Source: Akkermansia muciniphila
Lineage (GTDB): Bacteria; Verrucomicrobiota; Verrucomicrobiia; Verrucomicrobiales; V1-33
Direction of reading: 5' to 3'
Assembly (NCBI GenBank): GCA_945861415.1
Contig: CAMAUV010000010.1
Coordinates: 28,126-92,125 of the forward strand
Length of the DNA: 64,000 nucleotides
Of the stretch, positions 29,858-39,086 are shown one piece after another. The notes below the pieces were generated by a model, which searched no databases, was not told where the DNA came from, and was given only the letters and a program-made list of their open reading frames with translations. Position 1 is the stretch's first letter. Each line of letters begins with the position of its first letter. The translations under genes and the position numbers were made by a program.

Positions 29858-31186
29858 GCAGCCCTAAGTATGACTGAAAGCACGCAAGCCCCTCCGGAAA
29901 TGCCCGCCCTCAGTTCGGCGGTGCGGTATTGGTTCAGGATGGGTTGTATCAGTTTTGGTGGACCGGCGGGACAGATCGCCATCATGCACCGGGAACTTGT
30001 GGAGAGCCGTCGATGGATTGGTGAAACCCACTTCATGCACGCTTTGAATTTTTGCACGCTGCTGCCCGGTCCGGAAGCGCAGCAACTGGCCACCTATTTC
30101 GGGTGGCGCTTGCATGGCTGGCGCGGCGGACTGGCGGCTGGTGCATTGTTTGTGCTTCCGTCAGCTGTGCTGCTCTTCGCCCTAAGTTGGCTTTACATGG
30201 TGCACGGCAATATCCCGTGGATTGCGGGCGTCCTTTACGGGCTGATGCCTGCCGTCATCGCGATCGTCGCCGAGGCAGTGCTGCGCATTGGCAAGAAGGC
30301 GCTGAAATCTCTGGCTCTGGGGGCCATCGCGTCCGTGTCCTTTATTTCCATTTACTTCCTTCAGGTCTCCTTCGTGCTGATCATTCTGAGCGCGGGACTG
30401 CTGGGATGGGCGGGGTCGCGTCTGGCGTCGTCTCAGTTCCCTCCCGGAAAAAATCATGGGAGTAAAGGTGCCGTGGCGGATGTCTGCCTTGTTTTGCCAC
30501 CGGCTCCGCGCGCAACGTGGGGGCGCTCTTTCCGTGTGGCCGGGCTGTGCCTCGCTTTGTGGTGGATGCCCATCCTTGCGCTGGGTGCGTTCTTGGGATG
30601 GGACAGCCGGCCATTTGCGCTCGGCACTTTTTTCAGTCAGGCGGCACTGGTGACGTTTGGCGGAGCTTATGCGGTGCTGCCTTATGTGGCGCACCATGCC
30701 GTGGGCCTTGGCTGGCTCAGCAGCAGGGACATGATGAGCGGATTGGCTCTCGCCGAGACGACACCAGGTCCGCTGATCATGGTGCTGCAGTTTGTGGGAT
30801 TCGTGGCGGCATGGAATGCGGTGCCCCCGGGTGCCTCTCCGCTCGCGTGGGCCTCGGCAGGGGCTGTGATGACCACATGGGCGACGTTTCTCCCGTGTTT
30901 CTTGTTCGTCTTTCTCGGAGCGCCGCATGTGGAGAAACTGCGTGACCAGCCGCGGTTGGGGGCGGCCCTCACAACCGTTACCGCTGCTGTGGTCGGTGTG
31001 ATTCTAAATCTCGGAGTGCTGTTTGCCAAACACGCACTTTGGCCAGAGGGTGGCGGTTTTGATTTGTTCGTGGCGGTGGTGGGCGTGGCCGCCTTTGTCG
31101 CACTAAAGTGTTTCCGTGTGGGCTTGATTCCAGTGATTTTTAGCTGTGCGGTCCTTGGCCTTCTCTGGAAAATGGCGGTGCGATAA
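29855..31186 (+). CDS. chrA: Chromate transporter ChrA family protein
   Basis: Two-domain ChrA (about 443 residues): each half begins with the family signature, MGCISFGGPAGQIAIMHRELVE in the first and AALVTFGGAYAVLPYVAHHAV in the second, and has about five membrane helices. The first half also shows NFCTLLPGPEAQQLATYFGWRL and the second LALAETTPGPLIMVLQFVGF, both conserved. ChrA proteins export chromate; many homologues have unproven substrates. The start is taken as the GTG at 29855 because of its strong ribosome-binding site; the ATG at 29870 is the alternative. The gene follows the TolC-like gene by 5 bases in a probable two-gene unit. Confidence 0.92.
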   Translation: MAALSMTESTQAPPEMPALSSAVRYWFRMGCISFGGPAGQIAIMHRELVESRRWIGETHFMHALNFCTLLPGPEAQQLATYFGWRLHGWRGGLAAGALFVLPSAVLLFALSWLYMVHGNIPWIAGVLYGLMPAVIAIVAEAVLRIGKKALKSLALGAIASVSFISIYFLQVSFVLIILSAGLLGWAGSRLASSQFPPGKNHGSKGAVADVCLVLPPAPRATWGRSFRVAGLCLALWWMPILALGAFLGWDSRPFALGTFFSQAALVTFGGAYAVLPYVAHHAVGLGWLSSRDMMSGLALAETTPGPLIMVLQFVGFVAAWNAVPPGASPLAWASAGAVMTTWATFLPCFLFVFLGAPHVEKLRDQPRLGAALTTVTAAVVGVILNLGVLFAKHALWPEGGGFDLFVAVVGVAAFVALKCFRVGLIPVIFSCAVLGLLWKMAVR

Positions 31187-31269
31187 AGTGGCGAACTCAG
31201 CCCGAGAAAGAAGCGCCTACAGCACCGCTGTGGCATTGCACCTTCTACCGGGTTGCGCTCTTCTCCCTC

Positions 31270-33000
31270 ATGTCCACCATCATTCGCATCTTCCGCTATA
31301 CTTCCCGCTATAAATGGCGGGCGATGGGGATGTTTCTGCTGGCCGTTGCCTGCACAGGGCTTGTTCTCGTGCTGCCGGGCGTGACCAAAGAGTTCATGGA
31401 TGTCGTGATCCCATCCGGCCAACACGACCGAATTGTGCCCCTCGCGGCACTGGCTATTGGGGCTATCGTGCTGCGGCAGGGGCTTTTTACAGCGCGGTCG
31501 CTCTTCAATAACGCTTTTGAACAGCGCGTGCTGCATGATCTTCGCCGGCAGCTCTACGACAAAATTCAGCGGCTGCCGATGAAGTGGTTCGACAATCAGC
31601 CCACCGGTGACGTGATGACACGACTGGCCATCGACGTGCCTGCCATGGAGCGCGTCATCATTGAAGGCATTGATCAGGGGCTGAGTGGCCTGCTTCAGTT
31701 CACTATCGTCTTCGCTTACCTTTGTTCCCAGCACGTCGGGCTGGCTCTGCTGAGTGTGGCTCCGCTGCCCATCGTCGCTCTGGCCACCATGGTTTATCAG
31801 CGCTATGCTGAACCCCGCTACAAAGCATCCAGCGAGGCGAGCAGTGCACTCAATTCCCTCCTGCATGACAACATCGCCGGTATTCGGCAGATTAAGACCT
31901 ACACTATTGAGCCGCAGGAACTGGAGCGCTTTGACGACCGCAGCCGCAGGGTCACGCGCACGCACATGAGCGTAGTAAAAGCCAACGCGGCGATCTGGCC
32001 GTTTGTTTCCCTGGTCGCGGAGAGCGGTATCGTGCTTACCATCGCGTTCGGTGCCTACTGGATCATCAATGGAGAGACCACACTAGGGGTCATGAGTGCG
32101 GTCCTGATGTCATGGGGGCTGCTCTACGATCCGATCAGCCGGGTGAATCCTCTGACGCAGATGTTTACCGCCGGCATTGTGGCAGGGAAGCGTGTCTTCA
32201 GCATCCTCGACCTCACGGATGAGCCCAACCTCGTGGAGGGAGCGCGGCCGGAATTGCTTAAAGGCCATGTTGTCTTTGACGATGTCGGTTTTTCCTACGC
32301 GGCCAAGGCGCCGGTGCTCAGCGGCATCAGCCTTGAGGCCGGGCCCGGTCAGACGATTGCGCTGGTGGGGCCTACCGGGGCGGGGAAAAGCACGCTGCTC
32401 AACCTCCTCACCCGTCTCTACGAAGCGGACAGCGGCCGCATTTTACTGGACGGAAATGATGTGAAGACTCTGAGCAAGGAGTGGCTGCGAGACAATATCG
32501 CCTACGTCACGCAGGAGAGCTTTCTCTTCAATGCGAGTATCCGCGAAAACCTGCTGATGGCGAGGCCGTCGGCGACGGATGAAGATCTGTGGGAAGTGCT
32601 GCGCGCGGCCAACGCCGAGACCTTTGTGAAGAACATGGAGGGCGGGCTGAGTTACGTCACAGGTGAACGCGGCAGCAAGCTCAGCGGCGGAGAAAGGCAG
32701 CGGCTGTCCATCGCCCGGGCTCTGCTCAAGAATCCGCCGCTGCTGCTCCTTGATGAAGCGACCAGTGCCGTGGATAATCAAACGGAGCAGCTCATTCAGG
32801 GAGCGCTCACACGCCTGCGGGCCAATCGAACCTGTTTCGTCATCGCGCACCGGCTGACTACCGTGAAGGATGCGGACTGTATTTGTGTGCTCAAGAGAGG
32901 AAAGATCATCGAGTGCGGACGGCACGACGAACTCATCGCACGGGACGGGCTTTACGCGAAGCTCTGTGCGGCAGGATTTAAGGAGAAGGAGGAGGCATGA
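31270..33000 (+). CDS. ABC exporter, MsbA-like (membrane domain plus ATPase)
   Basis: The 576-residue half-transporter has six membrane helices (about 15-310) with the coupling motif LPMKWFDNQPTGDVMTRLAID. A complete ATPase follows: Walker A GPTGAGKSTLLNLL, Q-loop TQESFLFNASIRENLL, signature KLSGGERQRLSIARALL, Walker B LLLLDEATSAVD and H-loop IAHRLTT. The sequence matches the type IV exporter group that flips lipids (MsbA) or exports peptides and drugs. In an LPS-type envelope a lipid A flippase is a reasonable guess, but the lpx genes here are far away. Its stop overlaps the next start by 4 bases (ATGA), so translation is coupled. Confidence 0.93.
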   Translation: MSTIIRIFRYTSRYKWRAMGMFLLAVACTGLVLVLPGVTKEFMDVVIPSGQHDRIVPLAALAIGAIVLRQGLFTARSLFNNAFEQRVLHDLRRQLYDKIQRLPMKWFDNQPTGDVMTRLAIDVPAMERVIIEGIDQGLSGLLQFTIVFAYLCSQHVGLALLSVAPLPIVALATMVYQRYAEPRYKASSEASSALNSLLHDNIAGIRQIKTYTIEPQELERFDDRSRRVTRTHMSVVKANAAIWPFVSLVAESGIVLTIAFGAYWIINGETTLGVMSAVLMSWGLLYDPISRVNPLTQMFTAGIVAGKRVFSILDLTDEPNLVEGARPELLKGHVVFDDVGFSYAAKAPVLSGISLEAGPGQTIALVGPTGAGKSTLLNLLTRLYEADSGRILLDGNDVKTLSKEWLRDNIAYVTQESFLFNASIRENLLMARPSATDEDLWEVLRAANAETFVKNMEGGLSYVTGERGSKLSGGERQRLSIARALLKNPPLLLLDEATSAVDNQTEQLIQGALTRLRANRTCFVIAHRLTTVKDADCICVLKRGKIIECGRHDELIARDGLYAKLCAAGFKEKEEA

Positions 33001-33584
33001 AGCGCGTGCTGGCATTCTTCCTAGCACTGCTGCCGCTCCGCGCCGGGGACCGATGGGCGTTGTGCATTGAGCCGGTGGAACTGCGGACGGAGACAGCGGA
33101 GCTGCTATCGGGATCACGCCGCACGGTCGTGTGCCCTGCGAAGGAGGACGCCGCGTTGGGGCTCAGCCGCCTCAGTAAAGCGGAACTGGCAGCTGCCGGG
33201 CAAACTTTTGCCCAATGCAAAACCAAAGCCCTCGCCGCTGCCGCTGCACACCTCAAGACTTTGAAGCCAGACATCCACCGCAGCGATAAAGGTGCGGCGG
33301 AATATGCCGTGCTGAAATCAGACAGCCACCTGACAGCCAGTGTGGTGCTGTGTCCTGAGTTCCTTGTGCAGCTCAAGGAAACCTTTGGCGAAAGGTTGGT
33401 CGTCATGATGCCCGACCGCTTTACCGTCTACGTCTTCGCCCGGAGTTTTGGCGATTTCCAGAAACTCGGCCCGGCGATCGTGGAGAGGTTCGAGAAAGCC
33501 ACATGGCCGGTGAGCCGAGAGGCCTTTGAGATCAGCGCGGAAGGCATCAAGTGTCTGGGTGAGTTTCAATCCGGCGGCGAATAG
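32997..33584 (+). CDS. Secreted protein of unknown function coupled to the ABC exporter
   Basis: The 195-residue product has a short signal peptide (MKRVLAFFLALLPLRAGD) and an alpha/beta mature part. AALGLSRLSKAELAAAGQTFAQCKTKALAAAAAHL looks like a pair of helices, and SDSHLTASVVLCPEFLVQL followed by VVMMPDRFTVYVFARSF looks like a beta sheet. I do not recognise a family. The ATGA overlap with the exporter gene suggests that its periplasmic function is linked to that transporter. Three cysteines in the mature part could form disulphides. Confidence 0.8.
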   Translation: MKRVLAFFLALLPLRAGDRWALCIEPVELRTETAELLSGSRRTVVCPAKEDAALGLSRLSKAELAAAGQTFAQCKTKALAAAAAHLKTLKPDIHRSDKGAAEYAVLKSDSHLTASVVLCPEFLVQLKETFGERLVVMMPDRFTVYVFARSFGDFQKLGPAIVERFEKATWPVSREAFEISAEGIKCLGEFQSGGE

Positions 33585-33635
33585 CACACGCCTCTCCTGT
33601 TGCGGTCGGCCTCCTTGCCGCCTTGAGCCCAGAAC

Positions 33636-34436
33636 ATGCTCATAGATACCCACGCACACCTCGACAGCTGTCAGCTCCGTGACGAAATTTCCGCACTGCT
33701 CGAGCGTGCTGCGGCGGCCGGGGTCACACGCATTGTTGCTATCGGCTGCGATATAGAAAGCAGCCGTTCCTGCCTGGATATCGCGGAACGTTTTCCCCAG
33801 GTATGGGCTACCGTAGGCGTGCACCCCTGCTACGTGACGGAAGTGACGCAGCCTGACTGGCAGGAGCGACTCCGCCAGCTCGCCGGGCATCCCCGCTGCG
33901 CTGCGCTCGGAGAAATGGGGCTCGACTACTATCACGATCCCCCGGACGGCTGGAGTCTGAAAGATTATCAGGCCCGGCAGCACGAGTTCTTCAGTGCGCA
34001 GCTCGCTCTCGCGGCGGAAACCGGGAAAAACGTCGTGGTCCACCAGCGTGACCGCAAAGGCCTCGAGTGCTGGCGGGATATCGTCCGGCTTGTCACGCCA
34101 TGGAACGGGAAGCTGCGTGCCGTTTTCCATTGCTGGATCCTCCCGTGGGCGGAGGCCGCACCGGTGGTCGAAAACGGCCATCTTATTAGCTTCACCGGCA
34201 TAGCCACCTATCCCAAAGCCCCTGAGACGCATGAGTCCGCAGCGGCCGTTCCGGATGGAAGTTTCATGCTGGAAACCGACAGCCCCTACATCGCCCCGGT
34301 TCCGCATCGGAGTCAGCGTAACGAACCCGCTTATGTCCGTCATACAGCTGAAGCTATTGCCCGCCTGCGTGGCGTCAGCATAAAACATATCGCAGCCGTC
34401 ACCGGCGGCGCGGCGGATGCATTCTTCCGGCTTTAA
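33636..34436 (+). CDS. tatD: TatD family metal-dependent hydrolase
   Basis: The 266-residue TIM barrel has the TatD metal set: MLIDTHAHLDS (His-x-His), GEMGLDYYHD with the bridging Glu, VVHQRD, HCW, and the late ETDSPYIAP with Asp and the product-binding motif. TatD enzymes are cytoplasmic 3'-5' DNA/RNA exonucleases or D-aminoacyl-tRNA deacylases. The HSRDA and HCF motifs of E. coli TatD are changed here to HQRDR and HCW, so it belongs to a variant subgroup. The gene follows the exporter and secreted-protein pair by 51 bases and may be in the same operon. Confidence 0.9.
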   Translation: MLIDTHAHLDSCQLRDEISALLERAAAAGVTRIVAIGCDIESSRSCLDIAERFPQVWATVGVHPCYVTEVTQPDWQERLRQLAGHPRCAALGEMGLDYYHDPPDGWSLKDYQARQHEFFSAQLALAAETGKNVVVHQRDRKGLECWRDIVRLVTPWNGKLRAVFHCWILPWAEAAPVVENGHLISFTGIATYPKAPETHESAAAVPDGSFMLETDSPYIAPVPHRSQRNEPAYVRHTAEAIARLRGVSIKHIAAVTGGAADAFFRL

Positions 34437-34639
34437 GGAGGCGCCTGTGCCGGTGCCCAGCGGGTGCAGCAACGTTGACCAGTTCGCTGGAAGTGGTGAT
34501 TCTTGCAGCGGAAGCTGTCCCGGCTCAAAATGCCATATTGTTGTGGAGTCCGGCATTCTTTCTGGCTTCATCGCATGGTCCTTGCAGGCATTGAAGTCAG
34601 GTGGAACAGATTGGCGGTTTTTGCTGCCCTGAAGTTCTC

Positions 34640-36580
34640 ATGCCCGACTATCTTGCACTGCTGAAAAAGCACTTCGGTTTTGCTGAATTCCGCGGCGGTC
34701 AGCTGGCGGTCATTGAGTCCTTGTGTGCTGGCCGCTCTGCACTGGCGCTGTTTCCGACCGGGGCGGGGAAGTCTCTGTGCTATCAACTTCCGGCCATGGT
34801 GCGGGAGGGCACGGCGTTGATTGTGTCTCCGCTCATCGCGCTGATGAAGGATCAGGTGGAGGCCCTGCACCGGCGTGGCATCGCCGCGGCCCGGATGGAC
34901 AGCACGCTGTCAGCTGCGGAGACGGCACAACTATACGCTGATATGGCGGCGGGGCGGCTGCGATTGCTCTACATCGCGCCGGAGCGGCTTTCGAGCGAGA
35001 CATTCGTCGGGCGGTTGCGGCGCATGAAAGTGTCGCTGCTGGCCATTGATGAGGCGCACTGCATTTCAGAATGGGGGCACAATTTCCGCCCGGAGTATCT
35101 CCGGCTGGCGGCGGTGGCGCGAGAACTGCAGGTTTCGCCCGTGCTGGCGCTGACGGCGACGGCTACTCCAGAGGTGGCGGAGAGCATTCGGCTGAGCTTC
35201 GGAATCGCGGCGGAGGAACACGCACAGACTTCCTTCCACCGAGCGAATTTAAATTTGGAGATTGTGCCTGCGCCGGCAGCGCGGCGGCTGGCAATGCTGA
35301 CGAAACGGCTGATGAGTGCCAAAGTGCGCCCGGCAATCGTTTACGTGACCCTGCAGGAAACAGCGGAGCATGTAGCGACGCACTTGCAGCGGGCGGGGCT
35401 GGACGCACGAGCGTATCATGCGGGACTCCCGGATGATCAGCGGGCGGAGACACAGGATCTCTTCATGTCCGGGCGGTGTGAAATCATCGTGGCCACCATC
35501 GCCTTCGGCATGGGGATCGACAAGGCGGACGTCCGGGGCGTCTTCCATTTTAATCTGCCAAAATCGCTGGAGAATTATATCCAAGAAACGGGCCGGGCCG
35601 GGCGCGACGGCAGGCCTTCGTTCTGTATGCTCTTCGCCTGCGGGGACGACCGGATCGTGCTGGAGAACTTTACCTATGGCGATACGCCTTCACTCTCTGC
35701 GGTGCGCAATGTGGTGGATCACCTGCTGCGCCAGGGGGATAAGTTCGATATCTCCCGCTACGACCTGAGTCACTCTTCCGATGTGCGGCAACTGGTGCTG
35801 GAGACGATCATCACCTATCTGGAAATGGAGGGCGTGTTGCGCCCGGTGGGCACTTTCTATGCCGGGCGCCGGGTCCAGTTTGTGCAGAGCGAAGAGCGCA
35901 TCATCTCCGGTCATGGTGCAGCGCGGCAGAAATTCTTGCGCGCACTATTCTCTGCCGGTAAGCGCGGCTATAAGTATTTGACGCTGACCATGGAGGAGGC
36001 GGAAGCCGCTACTGGGGAGAGCCGCGAGCACATTCAAAAGGCCCTGACTCATCTGGAGGAATCCGGTGATATCATCGTGAAGCCCACTGCGCTGCGGCAT
36101 GTTTACCGTCTTTCTGACGGAGCGCGGACGCAGGACCCGCAGCAGGTTGCTCAGGCTCTGACCAAACGGTTTGCTGAGCGTGAGCAGCGGGATGTGGAGC
36201 GACTGGACTCCGTGCTTCGCTATGCCGCCCACCCTGGCTGTCTCACCCGGTATGTGTTGCAGCATTTTGGAGAATCTATGGACGCGAGTTGCGGCCATTG
36301 CGGAAACTGCCGAAAGCCGCGAACTGAGCCGCCGGAAATTCCGGCCTCGCCCGTGCCCGGCATCCGTGCGGAGGACGCAGCCGCCATCCATGCACTGCGT
36401 GCGGAAAATCTTGCGCCTCTCCGCTCCGCGCGTCCCATGGCGAGGTTTCTGTGCGGCATCACAAGCCCAGCGGTGGTTCGTAGAAGACTGACGCGGCACG
36501 ATGCCTTCGGATTGCTGGCGGGCGTGCCTTTTTGCGAGGTGCTGGCACAGACGGAAAGCCTCATGGGAACGGGGGCTTGA
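34640..36580 (+). CDS. recQ: ATP-dependent DNA helicase RecQ
   Basis: From MPDYLALLKKHFGFAEF the protein (646 residues) shows motif 0 FRGGQ (17-21), Walker A PTGAGKSLCYQLPA, DEAHC, ATATPEV, then motif V/VI ATIAFGMGIDKADVRGVFHFNLPKSLENYIQETGRAGRDG. An RQC-type region follows with the zinc cysteines in HFGESMDASCGHCGNC; the usual first cysteine position shifts slightly. The C-terminus (MARFLCGITSPAVVRRRL) resembles the extra domain of bacterial RecQ that recognises the ssDNA region. RecQ unwinds recombination intermediates 3' to 5'. The track start 13 codons upstream lacks family similarity. It stands alone. Confidence 0.95.
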   Translation: MPDYLALLKKHFGFAEFRGGQLAVIESLCAGRSALALFPTGAGKSLCYQLPAMVREGTALIVSPLIALMKDQVEALHRRGIAAARMDSTLSAAETAQLYADMAAGRLRLLYIAPERLSSETFVGRLRRMKVSLLAIDEAHCISEWGHNFRPEYLRLAAVARELQVSPVLALTATATPEVAESIRLSFGIAAEEHAQTSFHRANLNLEIVPAPAARRLAMLTKRLMSAKVRPAIVYVTLQETAEHVATHLQRAGLDARAYHAGLPDDQRAETQDLFMSGRCEIIVATIAFGMGIDKADVRGVFHFNLPKSLENYIQETGRAGRDGRPSFCMLFACGDDRIVLENFTYGDTPSLSAVRNVVDHLLRQGDKFDISRYDLSHSSDVRQLVLETIITYLEMEGVLRPVGTFYAGRRVQFVQSEERIISGHGAARQKFLRALFSAGKRGYKYLTLTMEEAEAATGESREHIQKALTHLEESGDIIVKPTALRHVYRLSDGARTQDPQQVAQALTKRFAEREQRDVERLDSVLRYAAHPGCLTRYVLQHFGESMDASCGHCGNCRKPRTEPPEIPASPVPGIRAEDAAAIHALRAENLAPLRSARPMARFLCGITSPAVVRRRLTRHDAFGLLAGVPFCEVLAQTESLMGTGA

Positions 36581-36726
36581 ATGGCTAATTGCTAATCTCG
36601 CAGGTAGAATTTCAATAATTTTCAAGTAAATGCGCAGCCCATTCGCCATCGGATTATCCTCCCTTTGCTCTCTGCCACCTGTGCACCTTGGGCCATCGTC
36701 ATTCTCGCGTGTTCTTCGCCATAATA

Positions 36727-36981
36727 ATGAGCGCGCAAACTCCCCGGGATTCCATCAGTTCGGCATCGCCCCTTAGGAGCGATAAGCTGGTGGAGCTTCT
36801 TTATGAAAACTATTGGCTCGCAATGGTATGGGCGAGAAATCTGAAGAGTATCGGCGCTGTTGTATCCATTTGCAGGGGCACTCTTTTGGTGATTGCACTG
36901 GCTAGTCTAATAAGATCTTCGAAAGGAGCCTCAACCAGAGGAGATGAAATTTTTATATGGAACACGCTGTGGGGATGGTGA
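36727..36981 (+). CDS. Doubtful small ORF
   Basis: Between recQ and hslO (580 bases) the only candidate is an 84-codon frame starting MSAQTPRDSISSASPLRSDK, with one helix (KLVELLYENYWLAMVWARNL) and a hydrophobic segment (GAVVSICRGTLLVIALASLI). The rest of the gap is AT-richer than its surroundings and holds nothing I can support. It has no clear ribosome-binding site and no recognised domain. Confidence 0.22.
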   Translation: MSAQTPRDSISSASPLRSDKLVELLYENYWLAMVWARNLKSIGAVVSICRGTLLVIALASLIRSSKGASTRGDEIFIWNTLWGW

Positions 36982-37160
36982 CGGGAGTCACCTTCGATTG
37001 TGCGGGGACTTATTTTCAAACCCGTGCGAAGGCTCACCGTGCGACTGTGAACGCAGCAGTCTCCAATTGCCCGCATCTGCAAATCCACTAAGTATTTAAA
37101 ATAATCAAGCTGCTGACAGCCGGTAAGTTTCCCCAGCGGTTCTTTCCCGACTAATTCGAT

Positions 37161-37967
37161 ATGGAATCAACACCCTCAGAATTCGACCCTGATTCGACCT
37201 CACTTGTGGAGGTGCGCTCTTACTTTGTGCGCGGGCGCAATGCGTTGCTGGTACGGGCGGAGTTTGGCCCCATGTTTATGGATTACTACCTGCACGTAGC
37301 GGACCACAATCTGCGTCTGCAGGAAGAACTGGATGTGCGCATGAAGGAGGCGCTGGTAGGAGTCACCCTGCACTGTGCCTCAAGGCCGTGGAATGAAGCC
37401 CACGCATGGACAGTCAATTTCCATGATCCGCGTGCCAATATCTTCGTAACTGGAGACAACCGCAACTCCGGTATCACCGGGCGCTGTTTCACGGAAAATG
37501 TGAGGGCAGGTGATCAGCAGTTCTTCTTTTCGCAGGTGCAAAAAGCCCATCTCCCAGTGCGCCAGAGCACTATCGATTTCGATGGCGGCAGTTTTCTCCG
37601 CGCTGTGGAAAAGTTCTACGCCCGGAGTGAGCAGCGAATGGCCCGGTTTTCTGAATTCGGCGATGAGGACTATGTTTTCATCACCGCCCAACCGCAGTGC
37701 GATGAGGCGTGGCTGGAAAGCCTGACCGTGGACAAAATTCAAACCCTCGACCGCGACGAAGCCCTCAGTTTGCTGGAGGTGCGCAACTACCGCTGGCACT
37801 GCGGCTGCACGATCGAGAAACTTTATGCCGCGCTCCTGCCGCACGCCTCGCGTGACATGGACGGCATTTTCCAAGGGGATGAAGTCCTGCATGCGACTTG
37901 CCCGCGCTGTGCCCGGCGTTATTTCATCGACCGCGAACAGCTTGAGTCATGGGTGGCCGCGCGTTAA
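37161..37967 (+). CDS. hslO: Hsp33-family redox-regulated chaperone
   Basis: The 268-residue protein has the Hsp33 fold: an N-terminal alpha/beta domain (RSYFVRGRNALLVRAEFGPMF... ), a linker, and a C-terminal redox-zinc site CGCTIEKL then CPRCARRYF, matching the C-x-C and C-x2-C pairs. In the family, oxidation releases zinc, unfolds this region and switches on holdase activity. The substrate-binding domain is diverged. NFHDPRANIFVTGDNRNSGITGR replaces the usual loop sequences, so it belongs to a distant Hsp33 clade. No nearby gene suggests a specific stress operon. Confidence 0.85.
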   Translation: MESTPSEFDPDSTSLVEVRSYFVRGRNALLVRAEFGPMFMDYYLHVADHNLRLQEELDVRMKEALVGVTLHCASRPWNEAHAWTVNFHDPRANIFVTGDNRNSGITGRCFTENVRAGDQQFFFSQVQKAHLPVRQSTIDFDGGSFLRAVEKFYARSEQRMARFSEFGDEDYVFITAQPQCDEAWLESLTVDKIQTLDRDEALSLLEVRNYRWHCGCTIEKLYAALLPHASRDMDGIFQGDEVLHATCPRCARRYFIDREQLESWVAAR

Positions 37968-38232
37968 TCGGTGACGCCGCCGGATTGCTCTCCATGGTGG
38001 CCATGCCGGAATGCGCACGGTCAAGGCGGTCTCTCCCTGCTGATTTTGTTCAGTGACCGTCTTCTCCACTGACATCGGCAGGCCGAATCGGCGGGCCAGC
38101 GCACGAACCGCCCCTTTCATGCTCGTTGGGGACGATTCCTCGGTTTTTGGACTTCATTTCACATCCGCCGGAATAAAGCCTGGACTCCCGGCGCTTCCCG
38201 GCCATGCATCGAATACTCCCCTACACCCCGTA

Positions 38233-39024
38233 ATGAACGAAGAAGCCAAATATTTCAGCAAGAAGCGTCCGCGCCGGTTTAAAGGCCGCCCGGACACTTC
38301 TACGAACTCTACACCCGACTCAGCCGACATGGAATCGAACTCAGAAGAATCGGGCGAACTCTCCGCAGAGATCGTCCAGGAAATCGCTGAGGCTGCGGTG
38401 GCGGAGCAGGAAAAAGCTGCCGCGGAGGCCCGTGCCTCTGCGGAAAACGCCACACCGGCCCCGCCCGGTGATGCCCCTGCCGCCCCGCCCTCAGGCCAAC
38501 AGCCCGAAAATCAGCCATCCCAAGACCCGCAGTCGCTTCGCCGCCAGCAGGACCAAGCCCGCCGTGAGGCGGACCAGCAGCGCCGCCAGCAGGACCAGCA
38601 GCGCAGGGAGGAAGAAAACCGCCGCCGCCAGCAGGAGGCCCGGCGCCGCGAAGAGGAAGCCCGCCGCCGCCAGCAGGAGCAGGCCCGCCGGGAAGTCGAA
38701 GATCGCGCCCGCCTTCCTATGGACGACCTCTGCAAGCTCGCCCGCGACATTTTCCTCGCGGAAGTGAGCGAAGAGGGCGTCGAACTCTTCCCGGATAACG
38801 ACGGCCGCGAACTCGCCCGCCGCAGTTTTCGCCTCGCGGAAATCTTCCTCATCGAAGAAATGGGCGTTCGCCGCCCCCCACCTCCTCCCCAGCGGGAAGC
38901 TCGTGAACCGAGGGAACCCTTGCCTCAATACGGCGGCGCCGAAGCTGAATCCAACGGGAATGGCCAGTCCGCTCCCGAAGACGCGTCTGCGGCAGAGAAC
39001 GGCGAAGAGCCTGCAGCTTCCTGA
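38233..39024 (+). CDS. Low-complexity Q/R/E coiled-coil protein of unknown function
   Basis: The ATG at 38233 starts MNEEAKYFSKKRPRRFKGRP, a basic N-terminus. An acidic segment and a Pro/Ala linker follow, then about 75 residues of near-continuous Arg/Gln/Glu helix with units such as RRQQDQ and RRREEEARRRQQEQ, which should form one long charged helix or coiled coil. A compact C-terminal domain (MDDLCKLARDIFLAEVSEEGVELF... SFRLAEIFLIEEMGVRRP) is followed by a disordered tail. A nucleic-acid or ribosome-associated scaffold role is possible because of the basic start, but this is a guess. Its terminator lies directly behind. The 60 extra residues of the track ORF are not supported. Confidence 0.75.
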   Translation: MNEEAKYFSKKRPRRFKGRPDTSTNSTPDSADMESNSEESGELSAEIVQEIAEAAVAEQEKAAAEARASAENATPAPPGDAPAAPPSGQQPENQPSQDPQSLRRQQDQARREADQQRRQQDQQRREEENRRRQQEARRREEEARRRQQEQARREVEDRARLPMDDLCKLARDIFLAEVSEEGVELFPDNDGRELARRSFRLAEIFLIEEMGVRRPPPPPQREAREPREPLPQYGGAEAESNGNGQSAPEDASAAENGEEPAAS

Positions 39025-39052
39025 GCCTAGAAGAATGGATTTCCAGAACAGA

Positions 39053-39081
39053 GGGGAAGGCGTTCGCGCCTTCCCCTTTTT
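39053..39081 (+). terminator. Strong rho-independent terminator with TTCG loop
   Basis: GGGGAAGGCG-TTCG-CGCCTTCCCC followed by TTTTT is a perfect 10-base stem with a stable UUCG tetraloop. It ends the coiled-coil gene and lies between convergent genes. Confidence 0.92.
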
Positions 39082-39086
39082 CGTGC

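Noticed and set aside
37947-38120. 57-codon minus ORF starting MKGAVRALARRFGLPMSVEK
   Set aside because: The first half looks protein-like, but it overlaps the hslO end, has no ribosome-binding site or family, and its C-terminal half is Arg-rich noise.
38530-38700. Repeated CGCCGCCAGCAGGA units as a possible CRISPR or intergenic repeat
   Set aside because: They lie in frame within the coiled-coil gene, vary in spacing and encode R/Q/E units.
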